Part shown: piece by piece, positions 32,868-42,664 of the stretch
Layout of the letters: every line of letters starts with the position of its first letter
Numbering within the stretch: position 1 is the first letter of the stretch
Source: Lachnospiraceae bacterium
GTDB lineage: Bacteria; Bacillota; Clostridia; Lachnospirales; Lachnospiraceae
DNA length: 64,000 nt
Reading direction: 5' to 3'
Assembly: GCA_910575275.1 (NCBI GenBank)
Contig: CAJTEE010000009.1
Coordinates: 62,001 to 126,000 of the forward strand
The notes under the pieces: model-generated
Told to the model about the DNA's origin: nothing
What the model saw: only the letters and a program-made list of their open reading frames with translations
Databases searched by the model: none
Translations under genes and position numbers: made by a program

Positions 32868-33941
32868 TTATCTATGTACCCCTGTTTTGGGGGTATCGTC
32901 ACCCGCCGTAGATGACGGTATCCCTTCCGCACCCATATATATATTTTTATCGTCATCGTCACCCATAGAGAGGGAAACAAGGCGGGCGCTCTTTGTCCGG
33001 GTGAAGCCCATACAGATATGGTGCTGTTTTTCCAGTATCAGGGCGCGTTCCTTCAGTAGCCGGGTTAAACTGTTGGGAGAGCAGGAAACGCTGCTGTCTA
33101 TCCCTTTCAGGCTGTCTAACAGTTCCGTAGCTGTCCCGCTGAATGTTTTCTTACTGGAAAGGAACTTCACCAGAACCGGCGTGAGTGTATCGGCTGTCGG
33201 CTCCCCGGAAAGGTAGGACACGAACCGCCAGACGGTCATATCCCGGTCAAATTCCAGTAAAAGCTGCATATCCTCTATATCGCGCCCAGTAACGTGAAGG
33301 GTCGCTTTGTTGGCTGTCCGTTTGTCCTTTTCCAGCACATACATACTGTCAACCGCGCCGATTATCCCTACCGAGCCGGAAACCATGTTGAAGGGGTCGC
33401 TGTCCGGCATCTTGCGGACGTGGTGAATCAGCAGCACGGCAATCTTGAAGCGGTCAGCAAAGGACTTGATTCGCCCGATTTCGTCGTAGTCATTGGCATA
33501 GGCGTTCTTATCATTCACCGCCCCGCGTACCCGTTGCAGCGTGTCAACCACCACAAGCCCCGTGTCTGGATAAGCCGCCATGAAGGTTTCAAGTTGTGGT
33601 ATCAGGGAGCCGGACAGGTTATCCGCTTCCGTGGCAAAATAGCTTTGTTCCGAGCCGTCGTCGGTGATGTGGGAGAGCCGGAAATGGAGCCGGTCAATGG
33701 TATCTTCCAAAGCCAGGTAGAGCGTCCCGCATTTGCGCGTTTCAAACTCCCATACCTTCCCACCGGTGGACACTTGCTGGCAGAGCCATAAAGAAAGCCA
33801 TGACTTCCCGATTTTGGCGCTGCCGGATAAGATATGCAACCCCACCGGCATAAGCCCGGCAATGATAAATCTAGGCGGTTCCACGTCCAGCCCTAACAGG
33901 CTTTTCCCGTCAATGACGGACAAGGTTTTGATTTCTTTCAT
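32868..33941 (-). CDS. RepA-like/AAA_25 P-loop ATPase of the IME (TnpY-like)
   Basis: The 357-residue protein has a RecA-like P-loop core. Walker A is LSGSAKIGKSWLSLWL near residues 40-55 and Walker B is TGLVVVDTLQRVRG near 130. The motif KIAVLLIHHVRKM near 165 is typical of RepA hexameric helicases and AAA_25 ATPases. The C-terminal ~110 residues look like a winged helix (LTRLLKERALILEKQ). ATG 33941 has AAAAGGAG upstream and was preferred over ATG 33962. It may unwind or replicate the element, as proposed for TnpY-like proteins. Confidence 0.82.
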   Translation of the reverse strand: MKEIKTLSVIDGKSLLGLDVEPPRFIIAGLMPVGLHILSGSAKIGKSWLSLWLCQQVSTGGKVWEFETRKCGTLYLALEDTIDRLHFRLSHITDDGSEQSYFATEADNLSGSLIPQLETFMAAYPDTGLVVVDTLQRVRGAVNDKNAYANDYDEIGRIKSFADRFKIAVLLIHHVRKMPDSDPFNMVSGSVGIIGAVDSMYVLEKDKRTANKATLHVTGRDIEDMQLLLEFDRDMTVWRFVSYLSGEPTADTLTPVLVKFLSSKKTFSGTATELLDSLKGIDSSVSCSPNSLTRLLKERALILEKQHHICMGFTRTKSARLVSLSMGDDDDKNIYMGAEGIPSSTAGDDTPKTGVHR

Positions 33942-34040
33942 AAGTTGTTCACTCCTTTTCATTCTGCTTTCAGTTATCTATATAAAAAGCCCTATAACAG
34001 CGCTAGCAACCGTTACAGGGCTTGAATCGTCTTTTATTCT

Positions 34041-34289
34041 GTTCTTTGGAGGAGGTCGGGGGTGTGGGGGCAGAGCCACCGCAGGAAAACTCCCGCCGCC
34101 AGTACACCAGCGGAGCCGGTTTTGCCGTACAATGGTTGGGACGAAAAACGGGAAACAGTTCTTTTTCCTGTTCCCCGTTTTCGGCGCAGCCATAGCACGG
34201 CAAAAATCCAGACGGTCAAGGGGGAAAGGGTGGAGATTTCCAGAGCAGGGCGGCGGAAATACGACCCGTACCTTGACCGGTTGGATAGG
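34041..34289. repeat. Right arm of the ~250-bp imperfect inverted repeat in the IME
   Basis: Partner of 31184-31430, opposite orientation, roughly 80-85 percent identical by eye. It occupies most of the gap between the TnpY-like gene and the DUF6809-like genes. Nothing else is seen in that gap. Confidence 0.8.
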
Positions 34290-34332
34290 AGAAGCGGCAC
34301 GCTCAGGCGCACCGTTTCTTCTGTCTGGCTGT

Positions 34333-34617
34333 CTATTCTTTTTCTTCTTGATGATTGCTGAAAACTTCATTCATCAGCATTGCACCCAACTTGAAACCGT
34401 ACTCAAAGTTGGCGTAGGCTTGTATAGTGGAAAGCTTTGTCCTTCCTTTATCCATTTCCTCAAACCGTTTAAGCTGTTCTGGTGATAATTCTTTTAGGAA
34501 GTATTCATAATCATTTCCCACTTGTCCAGAAATAGCGCGGTACTCCGCGTAGTTTTGTGGAAGGATTTCTTCACAGGGGTAGACTTTCCCATCGTAAAGG
34601 CGTTCTAAAATGCTCAT
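34333..34617 (-). CDS. DUF6809-like small protein 1
   Basis: The 94-residue protein contains YANFEYGFKLGAMLMNEVF near the C-terminus and LYDGKVYPCEEILP near the N-terminus. Both match my recollection of DUF6809 proteins of Firmicutes mobile elements. Its start overlaps the preceding gene by 4 bases. It is paralogous to the neighbour: both end with a GFKLG/GFRLG helix followed by MMIEV or LMNEV. Function unknown; possibly regulatory. Confidence 0.7.
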   Translation of the reverse strand: MSILERLYDGKVYPCEEILPQNYAEYRAISGQVGNDYEYFLKELSPEQLKRFEEMDKGRTKLSTIQAYANFEYGFKLGAMLMNEVFSNHQEEKE

Positions 34618-34916
34618 ACGCTTTCCCCCTCATGGAGAATTAAATCATCTTCATCAGAAATGACCTCAATCATCATAAGTACCCCTAACCGGAAGCCTTT
34701 AACAAAACGGTCAATTCCATAGAGAACACTTTCTTCGCTTTGTGCCGCGCTGTAGTCATCCAGCATTTTTCGTTCTTCCTCATTGAGTTTCGCCATCAGC
34801 TTTTCTCCGAGGGTGCAGTACCGGTTTCTTGCCCGGTTAAATTTGGAATCCCCTTCATAAATCACTGGCTCAACGCAAAGGTGGTCTGTTGCGATTGCCT
34901 CTAAAATTTTTCCCAT
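34614..34916 (-). CDS. DUF6809-like small protein 2
   Basis: The 100-residue protein is a paralogue of the next gene. It shows GDSKFNRARNRYCTLGEKLM and a C-terminal VKGFRLGVLMMIEVISDEDD helix. The pair overlaps in the ATGA style, so they are co-translated. Tandem paralogues in an IME suggest a hetero-oligomer or recent duplication, though identity between them is low. No enzymatic motif is visible. Confidence 0.7.
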   Translation of the reverse strand: MGKILEAIATDHLCVEPVIYEGDSKFNRARNRYCTLGEKLMAKLNEEERKMLDDYSAAQSEESVLYGIDRFVKGFRLGVLMMIEVISDEDDLILHEGESV

Positions 34917-35060
34917 TTGTTTCCGTCCTTTCGTTTGATATTATGCACAAAACCTTGCCAGACGGAGCCGCGCAGTGTATAATATTTACGCGGTCTGCCT
35001 GTTAAGGTAGCTGTACACTGAAACGGCGTACTTTCTTCGCCGGAGGTCGCCGTTTCTCTG

Positions 35061-35240
35061 TTACTTTTTCAGGCTGTCATGCACCATATCAATTCCCTTT
35101 CGGACAACATCAGAACGAGAAGTTTCAAGTTCTTGTGTACATTCGTCGAGTTTTTCTTTTGTTTCCTTGCTTACCCGAACAAATATTCTGTCCGTCATAG
35201 AATCGTCAGAAGGTGGACGCCCTGTCTTTTTTTGCGCCAT
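35061..35240 (-). CDS. Ribbon-helix-helix regulator of the IME
   Basis: The 59-residue protein is one RHH domain: RIFVRVSKETKEKLDECTQE forms the strand and first helix, and SRSDVVRKGIDMV the second. ATG 35240 has AAAGGGG upstream and was preferred over ATG 35267. Such proteins bind short direct or inverted repeats. Two direct copies of TGT[AG]CGCACAA, 23 bases apart, lie at 35257-35290 just upstream and are a natural autoregulatory operator. It may also control the divergently reading or upstream recombinase gene. Confidence 0.82.
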   Translation of the reverse strand: MAQKKTGRPPSDDSMTDRIFVRVSKETKEKLDECTQELETSRSDVVRKGIDMVHDSLKK

Positions 35241-35256
35241 CGTTTCACCCCTTTCT

Positions 35257-35290
35257 TGTGCGCACAATAATTATATTCCTGTACGCACAA
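35257..35290. promoter_or_regulatory. Candidate operator: two direct repeats TGTRCGCACAA
   Basis: TGTGCGCACAA at 35257-35267 and TGTACGCACAA at 35280-35290 are direct repeats with 23-bp periodicity, close to two DNA turns. They end 17 bases before the RHH regulator ATG, and AT-rich DNA lies between them. Binding of an RHH dimer pair is inferred. Confidence 0.6.
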
Positions 35291-35334
35291 AAAGTCAATA
35301 TATTATGCCCTATTTCAGCCGCCGCAAATGCAAT

Positions 35335-35357
35335 CATATACTTTTATCAAGTATATG
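35335..35357. repeat. Perfect 9-bp hairpin upstream of the RHH gene
   Basis: CATATACTT and AAGTATATG flank TTATC. It lies between the recombinase gene stop and the RHH gene on the minus strand. It lacks a T-run, so it is more likely a protein-binding dyad than a terminator. Confidence 0.5.
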
Positions 35358-35495
35358 ACCCACTCTGACACTTTCACCGCTTCGCGTTGCAAAGTGCCGG
35401 CGTGGGCTCTCCGAGGGTTTACGCCCGCCGTTGGCGTGGCGCATAAAAGAGGACGCTGCTTTCTGCCTTGCGTCCTCTTTCTGGTTCCCCTTATG

Positions 35496-37277
<1,782 letters not shown>

Positions 37278-37320
37278 TTATGATGTAACGCTTTTTAGTT
37301 CCTTATAACACTATCACGTT

Positions 37321-37839
37321 TGGGTCAGTGACGCAATACGAACTGTGCATTTGCATTAAGTTCGGCTTGACGAAAAAGCGGGTCTTGCCGCTGCCCGAAC
37401 CGCCTATCACAAGCACGTTTTTATTCCTCGCATACTTGGGGCTTTTGGGGCGGCTGTTCATGGTAAGCCGTTCCGTCTGCGTCAGCAGCACGTTGTTGTA
37501 AAAGTCCGGGTCAATATAGGGTTCAATATCTTTTGCGTTGCCCCACCTTGCAGAACCGTACTCAACGCCTTTGCGGTACTTCTTGGCGTTCTTGCCTTTC
37601 ATGTAGACGGCAAGCCGCATAATAACCGCCCCGGCAATGCCGACAAGAAAATCCTGCCCGTTAAGGCTCGGCATGGGGCTTTCAAAGGCGGCGGTCACGC
37701 CCTCCATGATGTGTAGGAGCTTCCCGGAGAGGTCAGCCCCCGGAGAGAGCCGGAACGCTTCGCCAATCTTCATAAAGAGCCATACAAAGAGCAGGTACGG
37801 CGCATTGAGGATAAGCAGCTTTTTGATGTTCGGTTTCAT
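37321..37839 (-). pseudogene. virD4 (type IV coupling protein), 5' part cut by the IME
   Basis: This is the first 173 residues of the coupling protein. Two membrane segments lie near residues 8-25 and 62-82, and Walker A is VLVIGGSGSGKTRF near residue 145. The frame runs through SSYCVTDP, then enters the IME and stops after five foreign codons (NVIVL). The rest is at 30931-29657. Its ATG overlaps the end of pcfB by 4 bases. In this state ICE transfer should be blocked unless the IME excises or a coupling protein is supplied in trans. Confidence 0.93.
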
Positions 37840-38312
37840 CTGTCACGCCCCCTGTCCTTGTTTTTTACTTTCTCCCTGTTCTGGTTCATCTTCTTTGCCT
37901 TTTCCTTAAAGGCGGCTAACGCCTTGCGGATAGACGGCTTTTTCTCTCTGGTTAGCTTCTTGGCGGCAAACTCCTTAAAGGCTTCCGTCATAACGTCCAC
38001 GTCCCGCCCCTTGAAAAAGACAAGATACCGGGGCGGTTCTTCGCCCTTGACTTTCTTTAGGCTGTAATCAATGCCGTATTTCTTGGCAACGGGTTCAAAC
38101 GCTTTTATGTTAGCGTCCGTGATTTCCATACTGGAAACGCCCGTGTTCTGCTTCATAAGGTGCTTTAGGGTCTGTTTGCCCTTGTATTCCTTTGGTGTTT
38201 TGTGCTTCCTTGCGTCAAGCAGCTTTTTCATGGCTTTCTGTAAGACTTCGGCGGTCAGCCTTGCCGTCTTGATTGAGATAGCAACGGTCTTTTCGTTGAT
38301 TTGTTCCTGCAT
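37836..38312 (-). CDS. PcfB-family (DUF3801) protein with KPSIR tail
   Basis: The 158-residue protein begins MQEQINEKTVAISIKTARLT and contains the DUF3801-like segment KTLKHLMKQNTGVSSMEITD. KRKYGIDYSL-type and PPRYLVFFKGRDVDVMTEAF segments follow in the middle. The C-terminus is basic, starting REKKPSIRKALAAFKEK. The gene precedes virD4 with a 4-base overlap, the usual order in Tn1549/CTn elements. PcfB proteins are thought to help coupling-protein function, but the mechanism is unknown. The tail links it to three other proteins in this ICE. Confidence 0.82.
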   Translation of the reverse strand: MQEQINEKTVAISIKTARLTAEVLQKAMKKLLDARKHKTPKEYKGKQTLKHLMKQNTGVSSMEITDANIKAFEPVAKKYGIDYSLKKVKGEEPPRYLVFFKGRDVDVMTEAFKEFAAKKLTREKKPSIRKALAAFKEKAKKMNQNREKVKNKDRGRDR

Positions 38313-38361
38313 GGGCGGTCAATCCCTCCTTTCTTGGGTCTGTACGGGGAAGCCGTCCCGG

Positions 38362-38589
38362 TTATCGGTTATGCACACGCACACGCAAGCCGTCCAGTAC
38401 GTCCGTCTTGATACCGACAAGATACCATTCCTGCCCGGTACTCATTTCAATGCGTGTCGGCTTCCATTTGCCGCCTGCGAACACGTCAAAACATTCGCCG
38501 CAATGCAAGCCGCCGTAGTAATCATTCAGCCCAAAGCGGATATTATAACGTCCGCTTTCTTTGTCAAAAATCAAAGCTCCCTGTTTCAT
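38362..38589 (-). CDS. DUF5348-family small protein
   Basis: The 75-residue protein begins MKQGALIFDKESGRYNIRFG and contains YYGGLHCGECFDVFAGGKW then TRIEMSTGQEWYLVGI. This matches the DUF5348 beta-rich small proteins in Firmicutes ICEs. It overlaps the preceding replication-like gene by 4 bases. The GECFDVF strand and W residues suggest an OB- or SH3-like barrel, which is inference. No known function. Confidence 0.78.
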   Translation of the reverse strand: MKQGALIFDKESGRYNIRFGLNDYYGGLHCGECFDVFAGGKWKPTRIEMSTGQEWYLVGIKTDVLDGLRVRVHNR

Positions 38590-39515
38590 AAGGTGTCGTC
38601 CTCCCTGTCCTGTGATAAGAATACGCCGCTTGCCATATCGTGAGCGACAAGGGCGGTGTAATAGCTGTCAATGGTGTTTGGTGCGTTGAAAAGAACCGCA
38701 AGCAGGTACTTCTTGATGTTGCGTATCTTGGTGGTGTTCTGGTGCATACAGTCAATCACAAACTGGATATGGCTGCTGTTCAGCTTCATAAACTTAGACT
38801 TCACAAGCTCGGCGGGGTAGTCGTCCCCGGCAATGCGTATTACCTTGCGGCGGGTGCAGACGGTTTCAAGCATGAGGGAAACAATCTCGTCAAGCATACC
38901 CCGGTCAATGTTGTTGTCCTGTACCAGATAGGCGTACTCGATATTGTCCTTTATGACTTCCTCATAAGCCCGTACTGCGTCCATGTTGGTGTGTCCGTTT
39001 CCTTTCCGTTCCTGCGGCTGTGCCGCTTCCCCTTTGGAAAGGGTGGAAAGGATAGGAATGGAATGGTTATTTAATAAATCCGTATTTGATAATTCTTTAC
39101 TTGATAGTTCTTTATTTAATTGCGTTGGATTTTCCGATACCGGGTTTTCCGTTGTCGGGTTATCCGACATTGGATTTTCCAACACCGGGTTATCCGTGGT
39201 TGGATTTTCCAACTGCGGCGGCTGTGGCTGCTCGTAAATGGTGTATTCAATGGCTGTCATTTTGCCTTTTCCGTCCCGTCCCTGCCTGCGTGTGATGTAC
39301 CCGGCTTTTTCCAGTTCCCATACGGCGGTACGGATTGCGTCAATGCTTTCTTTGTTGATACTGGATAAGCCCTTTAGGGTGTAGTCCCAATTTTCTGGCA
39401 GGGACAACATTTGAGAAAGCAGCCCTTTAGCCTTTAGGGTCAAGTCGGGGTTGCGTAGGTGGTGGTTTGACATAACCGTGTAGCCCCTGTTTTTCTCCAC
39501 CCGGAATACTGCCAC
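38586..39515 (-). CDS. Replication-initiator-like / DUF6017 protein of the ICE
   Basis: The 309-residue product has an N-terminal winged-helix domain: NRGYTVMSNHHLRNPDLTLK, AKGLLSQMLSLPENWDYTLK and DAIRTAVWELEKAGYITRR. This is the RepA_N/DnaD-like pattern. A linker of six 5-residue repeats ([TVM]x[DE]NP) follows around residue 125, then a C-terminal DUF6017-like domain (DYPAELVKSKFMKLNSSHIQ). The start GTG 39515 has AAAGGAG 8 bases upstream and is preferred over the open frame to 39584. It is the first gene of the transfer operon and may start replication of the excised circle. Confidence 0.78.
   Translation of the reverse strand: MAVFRVEKNRGYTVMSNHHLRNPDLTLKAKGLLSQMLSLPENWDYTLKGLSSINKESIDAIRTAVWELEKAGYITRRQGRDGKGKMTAIEYTIYEQPQPPQLENPTTDNPVLENPMSDNPTTENPVSENPTQLNKELSSKELSNTDLLNNHSIPILSTLSKGEAAQPQERKGNGHTNMDAVRAYEEVIKDNIEYAYLVQDNNIDRGMLDEIVSLMLETVCTRRKVIRIAGDDYPAELVKSKFMKLNSSHIQFVIDCMHQNTTKIRNIKKYLLAVLFNAPNTIDSYYTALVAHDMASGVFLSQDREDDTL
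39124..39213 (-). repeat. In-frame 15-bp repeats encoding xx[DE]NP
   Basis: Six near-identical 15-bp units lie inside the DUF6017-like gene and encode ENP/DNP-ended pentapeptides (LENPTTDNPVLENPMSDNP and onward). They form a flexible Pro/Asn linker between the two domains. Repeat number is likely variable between strains. Confidence 0.75.
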
Positions 39516-39652
39516 GTTATCAGCTCCTTTCATCAGCCCGGACAATGAAAAACGCCCGTTCCGTGTGGAAAAGGCGTTTACCATGTGATTATAGGGCTTC
39601 GTGTTTAGTTTTCGTGTTTCTTAAAAGCCTTGATTTATGCGGTGTTGCGGTG

Positions 39653-39665
39653 GTTGTCTATAAAT
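39653..39665 (-). repeat. Right terminal inverted repeat of the ICE
   Basis: GTTGTCTATAAAT, exact inverted copy of 2346-2358, ten bases inside the proposed crossover AA (39676-39677). Confidence 0.85.
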
Positions 39666-39677
39666 ACTTGCCCCGAA

Positions 39678-40323
39678 CGGCGCAGGGAAAACTACTGTTT
39701 TTAACCTGTTGACCGGCGTCTATAAGCCGGATACGGGGACCATTCTCTTGGATGGGTTAAACATTACGGGCCGCAACACGATCGAGATCAATAAAGACGG
39801 GATAGCGAGGACGTTCCAGAATATTCGCCTGTTTAAAGAACTGAGCGTCCTTGACAACGTAAAGTCCGCACTGCATCACCATTACTCGTACTCGACAATC
39901 GAGGGGATTTTAAGACTTCCCCGCTATTATAAGATGGAGCGGGCCATGGACGAGCGGGCGATGAAGCTTTTGCAGGTTTTTGGCCTCGAGGGAGAGAGGG
40001 AGTATAAGGCCTCGAACCTCCCGTACGGCAAACAGAGGAAATTAGAGATCGCCCGTGCGCTTGCGACCGAGCCGAAGCTACTGCTCCTTGACGAGCCGGC
40101 CGCTGGCATGAACCCAAACGAGACGGCGGAGCTCATGGAGACGATCCGTTTTGTACGGAAGGAATTTGACATGACGATCCTTTTGATCGAACATGACATG
40201 AAGCTGGTCTCCGGTATCTGCGAGCGCCTGACGGTTTTAAATTTCGGACAGATTCTGGCCGAGGGTGTCACCTCGGATGTGTTGCATGATAAGCAAGTCA
40301 TTGCGGCCTACCTGGGCGAATAG
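39678..40323 (+). pseudogene. livG: livG, 3' fragment
   Basis: The fragment resumes the LivG frame at the Walker A motif (GAGKTTVFNLLTG) and contains the signature NLPYGKQRKLEIARALATEP, Walker B LLLLDEPAAGMNP and the His-loop LLIEHDMKLVSGI. These are the expected core of the LivG ATPase. It has lost its start, promoter and first 38 residues to the ICE insertion. A TTG at 39709 could start a truncated frame, but it lies beyond Walker A. livF follows 17 bases after the stop. Confidence 0.95.
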
Positions 40324-40340
40324 GAAAGGGGAGAACGGAT

Positions 40341-41051
40341 ATGGCGATTCTGGAGGTACAAAATCTGGAAGTATTTTACGGCGTCATTCAGGCTATTAAA
40401 GGAATCTCCTTTGAGGTCAGCCAGGGGGAGATCATCGCACTGATCGGTGCAAACGGGGCGGGAAAGACCACGACGCTTCAGACGATTACCGGATTGATTC
40501 CGGCAAAGGCGGGAAAGATCTTCTATGAAGGAAACGAGATCACAAAGACGCCGGGCCACAAGCTGGTTTCCATGGGGATCGCCCATGTGCCGGAGGGGCG
40601 TCGGGTATTCGCAGAGCTGTCCGTGCTGCAGAATTTAAAACTTGGCGCATATACAAGGAACGACAAGACCGAGCTTGAGGAGACGTTAAAACGGATCTAC
40701 GAACGTTTTCCGCGGCTTGAGGAGCGCAAGAATCAGGCGGCTGGGACTCTTTCCGGCGGAGAACAGCAGATGTTGGCGATGGGGCGCGCGCTGATGTCCC
40801 ATCCGAAGCTGATCGTCATGGATGAGCCGTCCATGGGCCTCTCGCCGATCTATGTGAATGAGATCTTTGCGATCATCGAAAAGATCAATAAGGACGGGAC
40901 GACGGTCCTTTTGGTGGAACAGAATGCGAAGAAAGCGCTTGCGGTTGCGGACCGGGCGTACGTTCTGGAGACCGGGCGCATCGTTTTAAGCGGCGATGCA
41001 AAGGAACTGATGAACAATGACTCGGTAAAGAAAGCTTATTTAAGCGAATAA
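40341..41051 (+). CDS. livF: LivF-type ATPase of the branched-chain amino acid ABC importer
   Basis: The 236-residue ATPase begins MAILEVQNLEVFYGVIQAIK. Walker A is LIGANGAGKTTTLQTITG, the signature GTLSGGEQQMLAMGRALMSH, Walker B LIVMDEPSMGLSP and the switch His lies in VEQNAKKA (an N/Q variant typical of LivF). It should form a heterodimer with LivG under LivH and LivM. Because the operon promoter lies upstream of livH, expression is likely cut off by the ICE unless read-through from the ICE right end occurs. GGAAAGGGGAG precedes the ATG. Confidence 0.95.
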   Translation: MAILEVQNLEVFYGVIQAIKGISFEVSQGEIIALIGANGAGKTTTLQTITGLIPAKAGKIFYEGNEITKTPGHKLVSMGIAHVPEGRRVFAELSVLQNLKLGAYTRNDKTELEETLKRIYERFPRLEERKNQAAGTLSGGEQQMLAMGRALMSHPKLIVMDEPSMGLSPIYVNEIFAIIEKINKDGTTVLLVEQNAKKALAVADRAYVLETGRIVLSGDAKELMNNDSVKKAYLSE

Positions 41052-41073
41052 CCGGATCGGAACGAACCGGCAT

Positions 41074-41125
41074 GCATAAAGAGAAAATCCCCCTGCATAT
41101 ACTGTATCAGCATAGCAAGGGGGTA
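41074..41125 (+). promoter_or_regulatory. Candidate sigma-E promoter of spoIVA, overlapping a hairpin
   Basis: GCATAAA (41074-41080) and CATATACT (41096-41103) are 15 bases apart and resemble mother-cell sigma-E -35 and -10 elements. The -10 lies in the loop of CCCCCTGC...GCAAGGGGG, a hairpin with TATTTTT behind it that could terminate livF transcripts. AAGGGGG is also the spoIVA ribosome site. Confidence 0.45.
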
Positions 41126-41130
41126 TTTTT

Positions 41131-42603
41131 ATGGAAAATTTCCATGTATACAAGGATATTGAAGCCCGAACCGGGGGCGAGATCTACATAGGCGTGGTGG
41201 GGCCAGTGCGCACGGGAAAGTCTACCTTTATCAAACGGTTTATGGAGCTTTTGGTGCTGCCGAAGCTTGCTGACGGACAGACCAAGTCCCAGATGCGTGA
41301 CGAACTCCCCCAGAGCGCTGCGGGAAAGACGATTATGACGACAGAACCGAAATTTATCCCGAAGGAGGCGGCGGAGATCGCCTTGGAGGATGGGATCTCG
41401 GCGAAGGTGCGCCTGATCGACTGTGTCGGCTTCATGGTGGCTGGGGCCGCAGGACACATTGAAAACGGCGAGGAACGCTTAGTCAGGACACCCTGGTTTG
41501 AGTACGAGATTCCCTTTACACAGGCGGCGGAGATCGGGACGAGAAAGGTGATCCACGATCATTCGACGATTGGTGTCGCCGTGACGACGGACGGAAGCTT
41601 CGGGGATCTCAGACGGGAGGACTATGAAGCGGCCGAGGAGCAGACCGTCGCAGAGCTTAAGGAGATCGGCAAGCCGTTCCTCATGCTGTTAAATTCGACC
41701 AGGCCATATGCCGAGGAGACGAGGGAGTTAGCAAGAAGACTGGAGGAAAGCTACGGGGCGCCGGTCCTTCCGATGAACTGTGAGCAGCTAAAAAAGGAAG
41801 ACATTGAGACAATTCTCACACGCGTTTTGAAGGAATTCCCTGTGACCGAGATCGACTTCCATATCCCGAAGTGGCTGGAGATCCTGCCGGACAGCCATCC
41901 GCTAAAAAGCGGGATCATTGAAAATGCCAGAGAGATCCTCTCAAAGGTCGGTCAGATGCGGGATGTGACGCCGGAGCTTTTGGAGGTGGAGAATCCGGAG
42001 CTTTTGGGTATCTCCATCGACAAGCTGGAAATGTCGGATGGAAGTGTGGCGCTTCTTGTGAATATGAACGGCGACTGCTATTATCGGGTCGTCAGCGAGT
42101 ACACGGGCCTGGCGGTGGACGACGAATATGAGCTTTTGCATACGCTGTCGCGCCTCTCCTCCATGCAGGGCGAATATGAAAAGGTAAAGAATGCCCTGGC
42201 ACAGGTGCGGATCAAGGGATACGGGATCGTGATGCCGGATCAGTCAGAGATCGAACTGGATGAGCCGCAGCTGATTAAGCACGGGAATAAATTCGGCGTA
42301 AAGATCCATGCGCAGGCACCGTCAATCAATCTGATCAAGGCGCATATCGAGACGGAGATCGCTCCGATTGTCGGAAGCGAACAGCAGGCGAGGGATCTGA
42401 TCGCGTATTTAAAGGACAACGAGGCTACGGAAAAAGGCGTTTGGGAGACAAATATTTTCGGAAAGTCAGTGGAACAGATCGTAGAGGATGGCATGAAGAC
42501 AAAAATTGCGCAGATGACAGACGACTGTCAGACAAAGCTTCAGGATGCGCTGCAAAAAATTATCAACGACAGCAACGGCGGAATGATTTGCATTATTATC
42601 TGA
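41131..42603 (+). CDS. spoIVA: Stage IV sporulation protein A (spore coat morphogenetic ATPase)
   Basis: The 490-residue protein polymerises on the forespore surface and anchors the coat. Walker A is YIGVVGPVRTGKSTFIKRF near residues 20-38, Walker B-like VRLIDCVGFM near 92, and the sensor-threonine region THDS-like HSTIGVAVTTDGS follows. The C-terminal end GGMICIII is the family hallmark for membrane attachment through SpoVM. Length is typical of the family (about 492). Its presence indicates an endospore former. It is likely transcribed by sigma-E RNA polymerase in the mother cell. Confidence 0.97.
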   Translation: MENFHVYKDIEARTGGEIYIGVVGPVRTGKSTFIKRFMELLVLPKLADGQTKSQMRDELPQSAAGKTIMTTEPKFIPKEAAEIALEDGISAKVRLIDCVGFMVAGAAGHIENGEERLVRTPWFEYEIPFTQAAEIGTRKVIHDHSTIGVAVTTDGSFGDLRREDYEAAEEQTVAELKEIGKPFLMLLNSTRPYAEETRELARRLEESYGAPVLPMNCEQLKKEDIETILTRVLKEFPVTEIDFHIPKWLEILPDSHPLKSGIIENAREILSKVGQMRDVTPELLEVENPELLGISIDKLEMSDGSVALLVNMNGDCYYRVVSEYTGLAVDDEYELLHTLSRLSSMQGEYEKVKNALAQVRIKGYGIVMPDQSEIELDEPQLIKHGNKFGVKIHAQAPSINLIKAHIETEIAPIVGSEQQARDLIAYLKDNEATEKGVWETNIFGKSVEQIVEDGMKTKIAQMTDDCQTKLQDALQKIINDSNGGMICIII

Positions 42604-42664
42604 AAAATGCTATAATTTCTGTAAGAAAACAAAACCGACAATTTATTACAAAGGAGGGGGTTTT

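Noticed and set aside
32134-33216. 360-residue plus-strand frame in the IME
   Set aside because: It is antisense to the MobV relaxase and TnpY-like genes, both with clear motifs.
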